Shown here in pieces: positions 1 to 6,863 of a DNA stretch of 64,000 bases. The DNA is taken from assembly GCA_022820625.1 (NCBI GenBank), contig JAJEFE010000088.1, forward strand, positions 1-64,000, written 5' to 3'. Both the position numbers and the translations under genes were made by a program. A model generated the notes under the pieces. That model made no database searches. It saw only the letters and a program-made list of their open reading frames with translations, and was not told the DNA's origin. Source of the DNA: Gammaproteobacteria bacterium. GTDB taxonomy: Bacteria > Pseudomonadota > Gammaproteobacteria > Steroidobacterales > Rariloculaceae. Position 1 is the first letter of the stretch. Each line of letters opens with the position of its first letter.

Positions 1-167
1 ATGTACCAGGGCGTTGCAGGATGACCGTACTCCGCCTGCTGGTCGACTGCTTCGATGACCTCGAAGCCGGCGCTTTGCACGGCCTCGACGTACTCGCCCG
101 CAGTCAGCAGCTCGGGTGTTGCATTGTGTCGTTCGATGCGTGCCCGTCGTCGCAGAGTCCGTTCCAT
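1..167 (-). pseudogene. Truncated second copy of the sterol-methyltransferase-like gene
   Basis: Bases 1 to about 152 are nearly identical to 1387-1538, inside the intact methyltransferase gene on the same strand. Translated on the minus strand, the copy matches about residues 211-262 of the intact protein, including RHNATPELLTAGEYVEAVQ. Similarity stops abruptly near base 152. A TAG lies in frame at 170-168, just upstream of a chance ATG at 167, so the N-terminal two thirds, including the SAM-binding fold, are absent. The rest runs off the left edge of the window. Most of the few differences look like silent or conservative changes. This is a duplication remnant and not a working enzyme. Confidence 0.85.
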
Positions 168-596
168 CTAGCCGAGCCCGCCCCGCGAGCGCCAGCGCGC
201 CTTCCACCGCCCTGACCGTCTCGCCGGCCTCTCGCCAGCCCCGCGCAAGGTCCAGCGCGCGGTCCGCGTAGCTGGCTGCGGGTGAAGAAAGCCGATGGTC
301 AGAGACTGCGCCCGACATTTCTGCTACTGCCAAACTCATTTGGATGCATCTTATGCTTCAAATCTGCACGAAATAGCCAGTTCAAGGAATTTATCGGCCC
401 GATTCAGAGGGATAGGCTCAAGCTTCACCCGGATTCTACGGAGAGAGCGAGTTGGATACCTTGAGAGCACGAGACATGTTGGTGGCCGAGCCCGATGGCG
501 GCAAACGGCCCGCCCCGCGATCATATGATTTTAAGGGCCGAGCAGAATGAGCGTGCTGCCCGGAGCACCCTTGGGATCGTTTCAGCGCTTGCTTGG
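168..596. other. Intergenic stretch with no recognised gene
   Basis: No convincing gene was found here. A minus-strand frame stays open from an ATG near 318 to the left edge. Its segment near 170-290 reads like ordinary helical protein (SYADRALDLARGWREAGET), but it is out of frame with the methyltransferase fragment and I do not recognise it. The plus-strand ORFs in the track look like noise. Confidence 0.4.
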
Positions 597-615
597 GTTA
601 TCATAAACTGATAAC
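597..615. promoter_or_regulatory. Palindromic operator candidate upstream of the HTH antitoxin
   Basis: GTTATCA-TAAAC-TGATAAC is a perfect 7-base inverted repeat with a 5-base spacer. It lies about 35 bases before the short upstream ORF and about 95 bases before the HTH gene. Autoregulation through such palindromes is usual for antitoxins. The binding protein is inferred. Confidence 0.5.
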
Positions 616-648
616 ACGGTTCGGCCATGCGATTACAAGGATGCCGCT

Positions 649-714
649 ATGCTGCTCGAAGACTTTTGGAAGGAAGTGGAAGCGGTTCTGCGGGAAAGAG
701 GATCAATCCCATGA
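649..714 (+). CDS. 21-residue ORF translationally coupled to the HTH antitoxin
   Basis: This short frame starts with ATG 8 bases after an AAGGA ribosome site and ends in a TGA that overlaps the antitoxin ATG (ATGA). It reads MLLEDFWKEV...RERGSIP. The good ribosome site and the overlap suggest real translation. It may be a leader peptide or the last piece of a lost partner gene; TumA-like antitoxins normally sit beside a TumE toxin. A diverged copy of the last part, interrupted by a TAG, lies just before doxX at 5789-5821. The function is unknown. Confidence 0.4.
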   Translation: MLLEDFWKEVEAVLRERGSIP

Positions 715-1109
715 AGACACTGATAACCGGCATCGCCAAATATGAGCGGATGAAGGCCCGCACGATGGCGATCGCGCGCGGTAAGTATAAGCCGGCGAAG
801 GGCGAGCCGACGGTCTGGTTCACCTCCGTTGAGAGTTTTGCGAAGGTGCTGTCCGAACGCAATTGCGAGCTGCTCGCGCTGATCGCGCGGGAGAAGCCGG
901 ACTCTCTCACAGAACTGGCGGAGCTTGCGGGACGCAAAAAATCCAACCTCTCGCGCACCCTGAAGACTATGTCGCGGTACGGCTTGGTGGATTTGACAGC
1001 AGGAGAGCGGGGCAGGTTGATCCCGAGGGTTACATACGATCAAGTGCGTCTGGACGTTTCGTTGACCCCGGCGCCGGGGCTGGGGGAAGCAGCGGAGCTT
1101 GCGCCATGA
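711..1109 (+). CDS. Winged-helix antitoxin-like DNA-binding protein (TumA / HVO_A0114 type)
   Basis: A 132-residue protein starting MKTLITGI, the usual beginning of this family. A central winged helix (about residues 60-100) contains LTELAELAGRKKSNLSRTL, a MarR-like helix-turn-helix. The track start at 627 is rejected because the ATG at 711 has AAAGAGG at the right distance and the extra N-terminus looks unnatural. Family members are antitoxins of TumE-type toxins, but no toxin gene is visible, only a 21-codon upstream ORF. The protein is probably an orphan autoregulator. Its first 20 bases around the start codon and a stretch near its 3' end recur around doxX. Confidence 0.7.
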   Translation: MKTLITGIAKYERMKARTMAIARGKYKPAKGEPTVWFTSVESFAKVLSERNCELLALIAREKPDSLTELAELAGRKKSNLSRTLKTMSRYGLVDLTAGERGRLIPRVTYDQVRLDVSLTPAPGLGEAAELAP

Positions 1110-1160
1110 GAATTCGAGTGACGCTGATCGCCGAACCCAGCACGCTTTCCAGCCGCCCGT

Positions 1161-2171
1161 CTACGCCGGCTTGCGCGCGTGGACCAGGAAGCTCGGTGTG
1201 AAGATGCCGAGTTCGCCCGCTTCGACGAGGGCATCCGCGGCAACGTTGAGAAATCGGGCGGCCTCCGATGTCCCGGCGGGCGCCATGCGCAGCCGTTCCA
1301 GTACACCGGTAACCCCTGCCGTCAGGGCACGGCCTGCCGGAATGCGGGCGAGCGACGATAACGACAAGTCTCTCCCCTGAAGGGCCATGTACCAGGGCGT
1401 TGCAGGATGACCGTACTCCGCTTGCTGGTCGACTGCTTCAATGACCTCAAAGCCGGCGCTTTGCACGGCCTCGACGTACTCGCCCGCGGTCAGCAGCTCG
1501 GGTGTTGCATTGTGTCTTTCGACGCGTGCCCGAATGTCCATGTGTTCCCGGTTTGCGCTGTCAAACGCATCCGTGAGACACCAGTCGACGATCGCCGCTT
1601 CCGCGCCGGTCTTCAGCAGCCTGTACTGTTCGCGGAACGCGAGCGCCCTGTTGGGCGCGTGGCACACGGCCTCGAACGAGTACAGGGCATCGAAAGTGCC
1701 GTCGTCCAATGGGACATCCATGTAGTCCGCGTACAGAAACGCGCACGAGCCGTCCAGCCCCGCGCGCCGCACGCGCTCCTCGCCGCGCCGGATCTGGTGA
1801 GCGTTGAAGTTGATGCCCGTGATGCTCGCGCCCGTGGCCCGGGCGATCGTGACGAGCGGCCCCCCGACGCCGCATCCGATGTCCGCAACGTGCATCGCAG
1901 GCTTCAGCCGAAGCAGTTCGCCGACCCCCAGGTCCTGCCGCCGCTGCGACTCGCGCAGACTCTCCCCGGGCCGCCGCGGCGAGAAGTGAAACGTCGCCCC
2001 CCAGCCGTACTCGTAGAACCGGGTGACGACGTCGTAGAAACGGCTGACGAGCCGAGGCTGCTCGCTGATGCGTTGCGCGTCGGCCTGGGAGAGTTTTTGG
2101 ACTTCGCCGAGGCGGTGGTAGTCGGTGAGGGCGCGTTGCAATTCCGTTTGCTTCATGGGGGTCTCAGGCAT
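1161..2171 (-). CDS. Sterol C-24 methyltransferase-like SAM enzyme (ERG6/SMT family)
   Basis: A 336-residue protein that follows eukaryotic Erg6/SMT along its whole length. Residues about 45-63 carry the sterol-region signature RFYEYGWGATFHF. Residues 96-105 are the SAM-binding ADIGCGVGGP. Residues 165-173 are SFEAVCHAP, matching IEATCHAP of SMTs, and VDWCLTD matches the EWxxTD region. The C-terminal third (HPATPWYMALQG through FTPSFLVHARKP) matches the Sterol_MT_C domain, which ordinary bacterial SAM methyltransferases lack. The expected reaction is methyl transfer from SAM to C-24 of a sterol side chain. No other sterol gene is visible here. The start at 2171 or 2156 (MKQTELQ) is unresolved. 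A truncated second copy lies at the window edge. Confidence 0.85.
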   Translation of the reverse strand: MPETPMKQTELQRALTDYHRLGEVQKLSQADAQRISEQPRLVSRFYDVVTRFYEYGWGATFHFSPRRPGESLRESQRRQDLGVGELLRLKPAMHVADIGCGVGGPLVTIARATGASITGINFNAHQIRRGEERVRRAGLDGSCAFLYADYMDVPLDDGTFDALYSFEAVCHAPNRALAFREQYRLLKTGAEAAIVDWCLTDAFDSANREHMDIRARVERHNATPELLTAGEYVEAVQSAGFEVIEAVDQQAEYGHPATPWYMALQGRDLSLSSLARIPAGRALTAGVTGVLERLRMAPAGTSEAARFLNVAADALVEAGELGIFTPSFLVHARKPA

Positions 2172-2319
2172 TTACCCGGGAAAGGTCGATTATTTTGCGC
2201 GAAGTGACCAGAAAGAGCACTTTTCGACGGCAAGCAGGTGAGTATCCTTGCTTGCATGCTGATGACAATGTCGCACTGCGGCCTGGTGGAAATGAGGGAA
2301 CCCTTGCATGGCGTCCAAT

Positions 2320-2341
2320 AATGTAGTCACATACCTACATT
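2320..2341. promoter_or_regulatory. Operator candidate of the first phd/vapC pair
   Basis: AATGTAG and CTACATT form perfect 7-base arms around an 8-base spacer, 18 bases before the antitoxin ATG. Type II antitoxins of the Phd/VapB class bind such palindromes. Confidence 0.6.
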
Positions 2342-2358
2342 CTTTGCCGGAGGCTGGC

Positions 2359-2613
2359 ATGAACATCACGACCGTCACTAGCCGCGAGCTCAACCAGGAT
2401 GTCGCCCGCGCAAAAAGGGCAGCGAAATCGGGTCCGGTCTTCATCACGACCCGGGGCAAACCGGCACATGTGTTGCTCAGCATCGAGGACTACAGGCGAA
2501 TGGCCGGAGAGCGCCGCAATCTTGCAGACGCCTTGTCCATGGCGGGGCTCGGCGAGATCGATCTGGATCCGCCGCGCTTGCGTATTGAAGTCCCGCGAGC
2601 CGACCTTGACTGA
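2359..2613 (+). CDS. Phd/YefM-type antitoxin
   Basis: An 84-residue antitoxin starting MNITTVTSRELNQDVARAKR, followed by GPVFITTRGKPAHVLLSIEDY, the family pattern. The N-terminal half should form the DNA-binding Phd fold and the C-terminal tail (DLDPPRL...) should bind and mask the toxin. The ATG at 2359 has a GGAGG five bases upstream, which decides against the longer track start at 2308. The stop overlaps the toxin start by one base (TGATG), so the two are co-translated. A palindromic operator lies just upstream. Confidence 0.85.
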   Translation: MNITTVTSRELNQDVARAKRAAKSGPVFITTRGKPAHVLLSIEDYRRMAGERRNLADALSMAGLGEIDLDPPRLRIEVPRADLD

Positions 2614-3053
2614 TGTTTCTGCTGGACACGAACGTCGTCTCGGAATTGCGAAAGGTCGGCGACGGCACGGCCAATTCCCGCGTTGTCGAGTGGGTCTCCG
2701 GCCAGGATGCATCCACCCTGTTCATTTCCGCGCTGACGCTCATGGAGCTGGAGATCGGCATTCTGCGCATCGAGCGGCGTGATGCCGAGCAGGGGAAACG
2801 GCTGAGGATCTGGTTCGACAGGCATGTGCTGCCCGAGTTTCAGGAACGCACACTGCCGATCGATGCCGCCGTCGCCCTGAAGTGCGCCCGGCTGCACGTA
2901 CCCGACCCAAGGGCCGAGCGCGACGCGCTGATCGCAGCAACAGCCATGGTGCACGGCATGACCGTCGTCACGGGCAACCGTACCGATTTCGAAGCGACGG
3001 GCGTGGCGTTCATCGATCCTTGGGCCGGGTCGAGACCGGCGAGGATGTCGTGA
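2613..3053 (+). CDS. PIN-domain toxin (VapC/FitB type)
   Basis: A 146-residue PIN ribonuclease starting MFLLDTNVVSELRK. It has the acidic residues expected of the active site: D5, a Glu in LMELEIG near residue 45, an Asp in RDALIAATA near residue 104, and NRTDF near residue 122. VapC toxins cleave RNA and are neutralised by the upstream Phd-type antitoxin, whose stop codon overlaps this start. The last residues after FIDPW (AGSRPARMS) run into debris of another toxin-antitoxin pair, so the C-terminus may be altered. Confidence 0.85.
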   Translation: MFLLDTNVVSELRKVGDGTANSRVVEWVSGQDASTLFISALTLMELEIGILRIERRDAEQGKRLRIWFDRHVLPEFQERTLPIDAAVALKCARLHVPDPRAERDALIAATAMVHGMTVVTGNRTDFEATGVAFIDPWAGSRPARMS

Positions 3054-3174
3054 TCGCGTGGGAAGGCCGATAGCGGTGCGGGTGTTGCTGGATACCCATG
3101 CGTTTCTCTGGTGGATTGCCGATAGCGAAAAGCTCTCCACGGCCGCACTCGAGGATCGCTGGCTCAGGGGTTGA
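3029..3174 (+). pseudogene. Fused remnant of a second phd-vapC pair
   Basis: Bases 3029-3070 translate as VETGEDVVIAWEGR, the conserved GEDVVIA..GRP motif of Phd antitoxins. After a frame change, 3076-3174 reads VRVLLDTHAFLWWIADSEKLS, a typical VapC N-terminus, then stops after 32 codons. The end of an antitoxin and the start of its toxin have been joined by deletion, with the rest of both lost. The scar directly abuts the intact vapC upstream. Confidence 0.75.
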
Positions 3175-3289
3175 GACAACCATCGGCCATGCGTCGTTTT
3201 TTGCTGCAAAACTGCACGACATGCCTGGATTTGAGGCATCGGTTCGATCACTCCGAAGCGTATACTCCTCGCATTCACGGAGGCGTTGC

Positions 3290-3964
3290 ATGATTCTGTC
3301 GGACAGCGATATTCGATTGGCCCACGAGAGTGGGAAAATCGGGCTTGAGCCGTTCTCGGAGTCTTCGGTTCAACCGGCCTCGTACGATTTGCGCGTTGGA
3401 AACCAGGCCGCGATTTCTTCAGACAAACAGGTCGTCAACCTCGCCACCAGGGGTTTCGTGGAAATCAAGCCCGGCGATTTTGTAATCGTGTCCACCCACG
3501 AGAAGCTCGCGCTGGACTTGAGCCATGCCGGTCGTTTCGGTCTGACAAGCACCTACGCCCGTAAAGGGTTGATCGCCTCGGTTGGCACACAGGTCGATCC
3601 GGGATTCCGGGGCAGATTGTTCGTCGGCCTTACGAACCTGTCGACAAGACCCATTACCCTGCCGCACGCGGATGTGTTCCTTACGGTCGAGTTCCACGCC
3701 CTGCAACGGCCGGTGGATGCGCCATACTCCGGCCCGTATCAGGGCCGCGACGAACTGACGCCCGAAGACATCCGCGTCGTGATGGAACGCGAATACATGT
3801 CTCAAACCGAGATGATGCGCACTCTGGAAACGCTCGTCTCCACCGTGAACAGCCTCAAGCAAAGCATAAATTGGCGCCTTCCATTGACCATGGGGCTCAT
3901 CGTGTCGGTCATCATGACGACCGTGACGCTGGTAATGACGCTGGTGGTGACGTTGGCGCTCTAG
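3290..3964 (+). CDS. dCTP-deaminase/dUTPase-fold protein with C-terminal membrane anchor
   Basis: A 224-residue protein whose first 140 residues follow dCTP deaminase: VQPASYDLRVG (about 27-37), STYARKGL (87-94, equivalent to the SSLARLGL loop), TQVDPGFRGRL (100-110). The position of the catalytic Glu of E. coli Dcd (VLEFYN) is FVGLTN here, with Gly in place of Glu, so deamination is doubtful. Residues about 165-195 look like a short coiled coil, and 198-223 form one hydrophobic membrane segment, unusual for the family. The ATG at 3290 has ACGGAGG six bases upstream; the track start at 3098 is rejected. The NERD-helicase gene lies convergently 17 bases away. It may be a nucleotide-sensing defence protein; that is inference. 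Confidence 0.7.
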   Translation: MILSDSDIRLAHESGKIGLEPFSESSVQPASYDLRVGNQAAISSDKQVVNLATRGFVEIKPGDFVIVSTHEKLALDLSHAGRFGLTSTYARKGLIASVGTQVDPGFRGRLFVGLTNLSTRPITLPHADVFLTVEFHALQRPVDAPYSGPYQGRDELTPEDIRVVMEREYMSQTEMMRTLETLVSTVNSLKQSINWRLPLTMGLIVSVIMTTVTLVMTLVVTLAL

Positions 3965-3981
3965 AGTGTCGCGATTTTGTT

Positions 3982-5643
3982 TCACGGCTCGCGAACCTCG
4001 ATTACCGTCAATAAGTGCTTCGCCCGCGACCGCGCCACGTAGCGATTGACGCGCTCGCGGGCATTGTCGCGGACCGGTGTCTCGATGGTCACGATGGCGT
4101 CGGCCTCCAGGCCCTTGAAGCGATGCCAGGAGGCGAGCAACACGCCCTTGTTTTCGTTCCATTCTTCGAAGCTCGTCGTGGCCGGAACGGCGCCGAATTG
4201 TTCCGGCCAATCGCCGGTGCTGTAGCCGGGTGCGAGGACGGCGACCTGTGAGAATTTGAGGCCGCCCAGATTGGGCATGCACAGGTTGCGGACGCGGCGG
4301 CCCGCCTCGCGGAACGCGTCGGCGAGCGTGCGCACGCGCACTGCCTCCGGTTCGTCGCCCTCGGGCGCCCCGTCCCGGGACTTGCCTTCCTGCCCGACCA
4401 GCGAGGCACAATGTTCCGCGATCCGAACGGTATTCCGGCAGTTCTCCGGCAGCACGTAGGGCTCGCCGAGTTCCGCCGGCAGGCAGGGCCGCTCGACGTA
4501 CAGGTTCTGGTTCGGGTCATGGAAGACGTAGAAGCAGGCCTTGTCGTCCGGATCCCGAAAGACCGATTCGAGGCTCGCCCACCACAGTTCGTGGAAGTCC
4601 TGGCCCTCGTCGACCACGAGGGCATCGAACTTGTGCTCCGGACCCAGCCGATCGCACGCCTGCATCAGCGCCTCCGGGGCCACGTCGTTCCAGAACGCCT
4701 TGTCGTGGGTGTCGCCCATCTCCCAGAGGGGGACGCCGGCTTGCCTGCAAAGCACATCGGTGAGTCCGTGATAATTCTCAATGACCAGGTTGTCGCCCGG
4801 GGACGCAGAAACCGCGTTGCGCAGCCAGTCCTTGAGCGGGCGGTTGTAACAGAGGAACAGCGTGCGCGTGCCGGCCCGCGCGATGGCCTGCGCCTTGGCC
4901 AGTGCCAGGATCGTCTTGCCGGAACCGGCGACGCCCTGGATGGCCGCCCGGGTCTGGTTGGCGAGAATGTCGAGGATGCCTTGCTGGGCGTCGGTAAGGC
5001 GCTGCAGGCGCTCCTCCTGGTCCTCGATCTTGCGCCACATCACCGGGATCAGCCGGTACTTTGGAAACAGCGCCGCGCGGACGGACTCGACGCTGCGGTC
5101 GGTCAGCGCCCGGTGGTCGGCGCGGTTGAAGCTGCGAAAGATCCGCCGGATCGAAGCGTCGACCTGCCGCAGGCTGGCCGCATCCAGGATCAGTTCGCGC
5201 AGGATGCTCGGCGGCAGTTGTCCGTCGACCCGGCAGTCGGGGAACGCCACCGCGAAGCCGTAGGTAAAGGGCAGGTTGTCGCCGGCGCGGCCGAACTGGT
5301 TCTTCACCAGGCCCACGATGTCGTACATGCCGCGCTGCGCCTGGGCAAAAGGGTCTTTATTCAGCAGGCGTTCCTCGCCCCGGACCATCCGCACCCACTG
5401 CCTGCCGTCGAACACAAGCGAACCGCCCTTGACCTCGACGAACAGCAGGCCGTGGTTCGCATCGAGCAGCACGAAGTCGCATTCGCCCTCCTGAATGGTG
5501 CCGGCGCGGCTGCGGGTCAGCCAGTTGAAGCCGTGGAAGACTTCTACACGGTTGGGGAGGTGCTCGATGAGGGCGCGAGCGACGGTGCGTTCGCCTGGGT
5601 TGGCGATCTCGGAGGGGGTGAGCGCGGGGAAGAGTTTGGCCAT
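3982..5643 (-). CDS. NERD-domain nuclease fused to UvrD-like helicase
   Basis: A 553-residue protein. Residues 10-130 carry a nuclease-related (NERD) domain with GECDFVLLD (53-61) and EVKGG (70-74), the acidic and lysine residues of a PD-(D/E)xK nuclease. The superfamily 1 helicase part has Walker A GVAGSGKT (237-244), VDEGQDF (344-350) for motif II, and ASWHRFKGLEADAIV near the C-terminus as in UvrD. The combination suggests a DNA-processing enzyme that unwinds and cuts. Such fusions often occur in accessory or anti-phage regions, which fits the neighbours here. The product faces the Dcd-like gene tail to tail. Host target and partners are unknown. Confidence 0.8.
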   Translation of the reverse strand: MAKLFPALTPSEIANPGERTVARALIEHLPNRVEVFHGFNWLTRSRAGTIQEGECDFVLLDANHGLLFVEVKGGSLVFDGRQWVRMVRGEERLLNKDPFAQAQRGMYDIVGLVKNQFGRAGDNLPFTYGFAVAFPDCRVDGQLPPSILRELILDAASLRQVDASIRRIFRSFNRADHRALTDRSVESVRAALFPKYRLIPVMWRKIEDQEERLQRLTDAQQGILDILANQTRAAIQGVAGSGKTILALAKAQAIARAGTRTLFLCYNRPLKDWLRNAVSASPGDNLVIENYHGLTDVLCRQAGVPLWEMGDTHDKAFWNDVAPEALMQACDRLGPEHKFDALVVDEGQDFHELWWASLESVFRDPDDKACFYVFHDPNQNLYVERPCLPAELGEPYVLPENCRNTVRIAEHCASLVGQEGKSRDGAPEGDEPEAVRVRTLADAFREAGRRVRNLCMPNLGGLKFSQVAVLAPGYSTGDWPEQFGAVPATTSFEEWNENKGVLLASWHRFKGLEADAIVTIETPVRDNARERVNRYVARSRAKHLLTVIEVREP

Positions 5644-5788
5644 GGGGTGCCGTTGGGTTGGGGGCGCTATTACTACTAGGGACGCGCCTTTGCGTCAATG
5701 AACGCGGACTGCGCAGTAAATCTACACAAAATGACCAGGCCAAGCTCTTGCCCATGGCAGGCGGGTGGCTATTCTTGAGCGTATTCTT

Positions 5789-5823
5789 GCGTTTCTGCAG
5801 TAGAGAGGATCAATCCCATGAAG
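5789..5823 (+). repeat. Copy of the TumA-like gene start placed in front of doxX
   Basis: AGAGGATCAATCCCATGAAG at 5804-5823 is identical to 697-716, covering the ribosome site, ATG and second codon of the HTH antitoxin. Including flanking bases, 31 of 35 positions agree (5789-5823 against 682-716). In the frame of the 21-codon ORF this copy is interrupted by TAG at 5801. It marks the 5' end of a lost antitoxin copy whose 3' end survives at 6273. Confidence 0.75.
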
Positions 5824-6207
5824 TTCATGAAGACCTGCGAGAACCACGCTTATGCGTTGATGCGCATCATGGCTGGATTTCTGTTTCTTTGGCACGGAAC
5901 GAGCAAGTATTTCAGTTACCCGAGGGTCTCGCCCGCAGAGGGGTTTGTCCTGGTTGTGGGAGGCGGGATTGAACTGATCGGTGGTCTGTTGATCATGATC
6001 GGTCTGTTCACGTCGCCGGCTGCCTTCATCGCCAGTGGCCACATGGCTGCGGCTTACTGGATCTCGCATGGCACCAATCATTTCTTCCCGATTCTGAATC
6101 AGGGAGAGCTCGCCGCACTCTTCTGCTTCGTCTTTCTGTACATCTCTTCAAAGGGCGACGGAATCTGGAGTCTCGCAGACCGACTTGGAGGACAGCGAGG
6201 AAACTGA
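5818..6207 (+). CDS. DoxX family membrane protein
   Basis: A 129-residue protein with four predicted membrane segments: ALMRIMAGFLFLWHGT, GFVLVVGGGIELIGGLLIMIGL, PAAFIASGHMAAAYWI, and LAALFCFVFLYIS. The first helix with HGTSKYF and the GGGIELIGG stretch are typical of DoxX/YphA-like inner-membrane proteins, whose exact role is mostly unknown; some work in redox or sulfur metabolism. The first three codons (MKF) come from a borrowed antitoxin start. The native start is probably ATG at 5827 (MKTCENHAY). The gene sits inside the two ends of a vanished TumA-like gene, so it probably arrived as an insertion or replacement. Confidence 0.75.
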   Translation: MKFMKTCENHAYALMRIMAGFLFLWHGTSKYFSYPRVSPAEGFVLVVGGGIELIGGLLIMIGLFTSPAAFIASGHMAAAYWISHGTNHFFPILNQGELAALFCFVFLYISSKGDGIWSLADRLGGQRGN

Positions 6208-6272
6208 CACCGTTAATAAACGTTGACAAGTGTCCGGTGTTCGCCGTTGGCGGGCATTCTATGTGCTCCAAC

Positions 6273-6295
6273 GGGTGCGTCTGGACGTATCGTTG
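6273..6295 (+). pseudogene. 3'-end remnant of a TumA-like antitoxin gene
   Basis: These 23 bases match 1043-1065 of the intact antitoxin at 21 positions. In frame they read VRLDVSLT in both copies; the two differences (GTT/GTA and ACC/ACT) are silent third-position changes. Silent-only divergence means the piece was once coding. Together with the start copy at 5804-5823 it brackets doxX. Confidence 0.65.
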
Positions 6296-6297
6296 AC

Positions 6298-6762
6298 TCA
6301 GTCGCCCTGGTCAGGATCCGGCATCGACTGAACCGCCTCGATGGCGTCGACATAATCCTCCGGTAATCCGAGTTCACGGGCGCCGTCGAGCACACAGGCC
6401 TTATAGCTGTCAAAGGGAGGGAGATCGGGCTTTACGTACTCCGGCTCCGCAAGGTAGAGATCGGCCTCGACGACCTGCCCGCCAAGCATCGTCCGGACCG
6501 CAGCGCGCCGGTAGCCGGGACCTTCAAGCGCATCCATCCTGACGATCTGATCCTCGGTCAACCGATAGATTGCCCCCCACACCCTGTCATTCGGATCGTC
6601 CGTGCGATACGCATCGCACTTCCCCGAATAGTCAATAACGCTTTTCTTGTGAAATCGGAGCGCGTACCCGTCGATGTACGCAACCCCGACCCGCTCGCAC
6701 GGGCCGACACGCCGCTCGATCATGGCCCTGGGCATGTTGGATCCGTAGGCGAAATACAGCAT
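6298..6762 (-). CDS. Gamma-glutamylcyclotransferase-like (GGCT fold) protein
   Basis: A 154-residue protein starting MLYFAYGSNM, the substrate-binding YGSN loop of the GGCT superfamily. MDALEGPGYRR near residues 76-86 supplies the conserved catalytic Glu. Members cleave gamma-glutamyl amides to 5-oxoproline or act on related gamma-glutamylamines, in the cytoplasm. Length and both motifs agree with the single-domain family. The gene follows an orphan antitoxin on the same strand with about 100 bases between them. The precise substrate cannot be told from the sequence. Confidence 0.8.
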   Translation of the reverse strand: MLYFAYGSNMPRAMIERRVGPCERVGVAYIDGYALRFHKKSVIDYSGKCDAYRTDDPNDRVWGAIYRLTEDQIVRMDALEGPGYRRAAVRTMLGGQVVEADLYLAEPEYVKPDLPPFDSYKACVLDGARELGLPEDYVDAIEAVQSMPDPDQGD

Positions 6763-6863
6763 TTCGTATGGCCTTCAATCGCGTGAATGGTACGTAAGAT
6801 GTCGGCCTTCGGCAGATCGATACGTACTTCTAACTGACGATATGATAGGTGCGCTTGTAATTC

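Noticed and set aside
4411-5679. A 422-codon plus-strand ORF opposite the NERD-helicase
   Set aside because: Antisense shadow; the helicase motifs are on the minus strand.
6763-6863. Possible RES-toxin remnant after the MbcA-type antitoxin
   Set aside because: The open frame (YRQLEVRIDLPKADILRTI) lacks any RES motif that I can identify.
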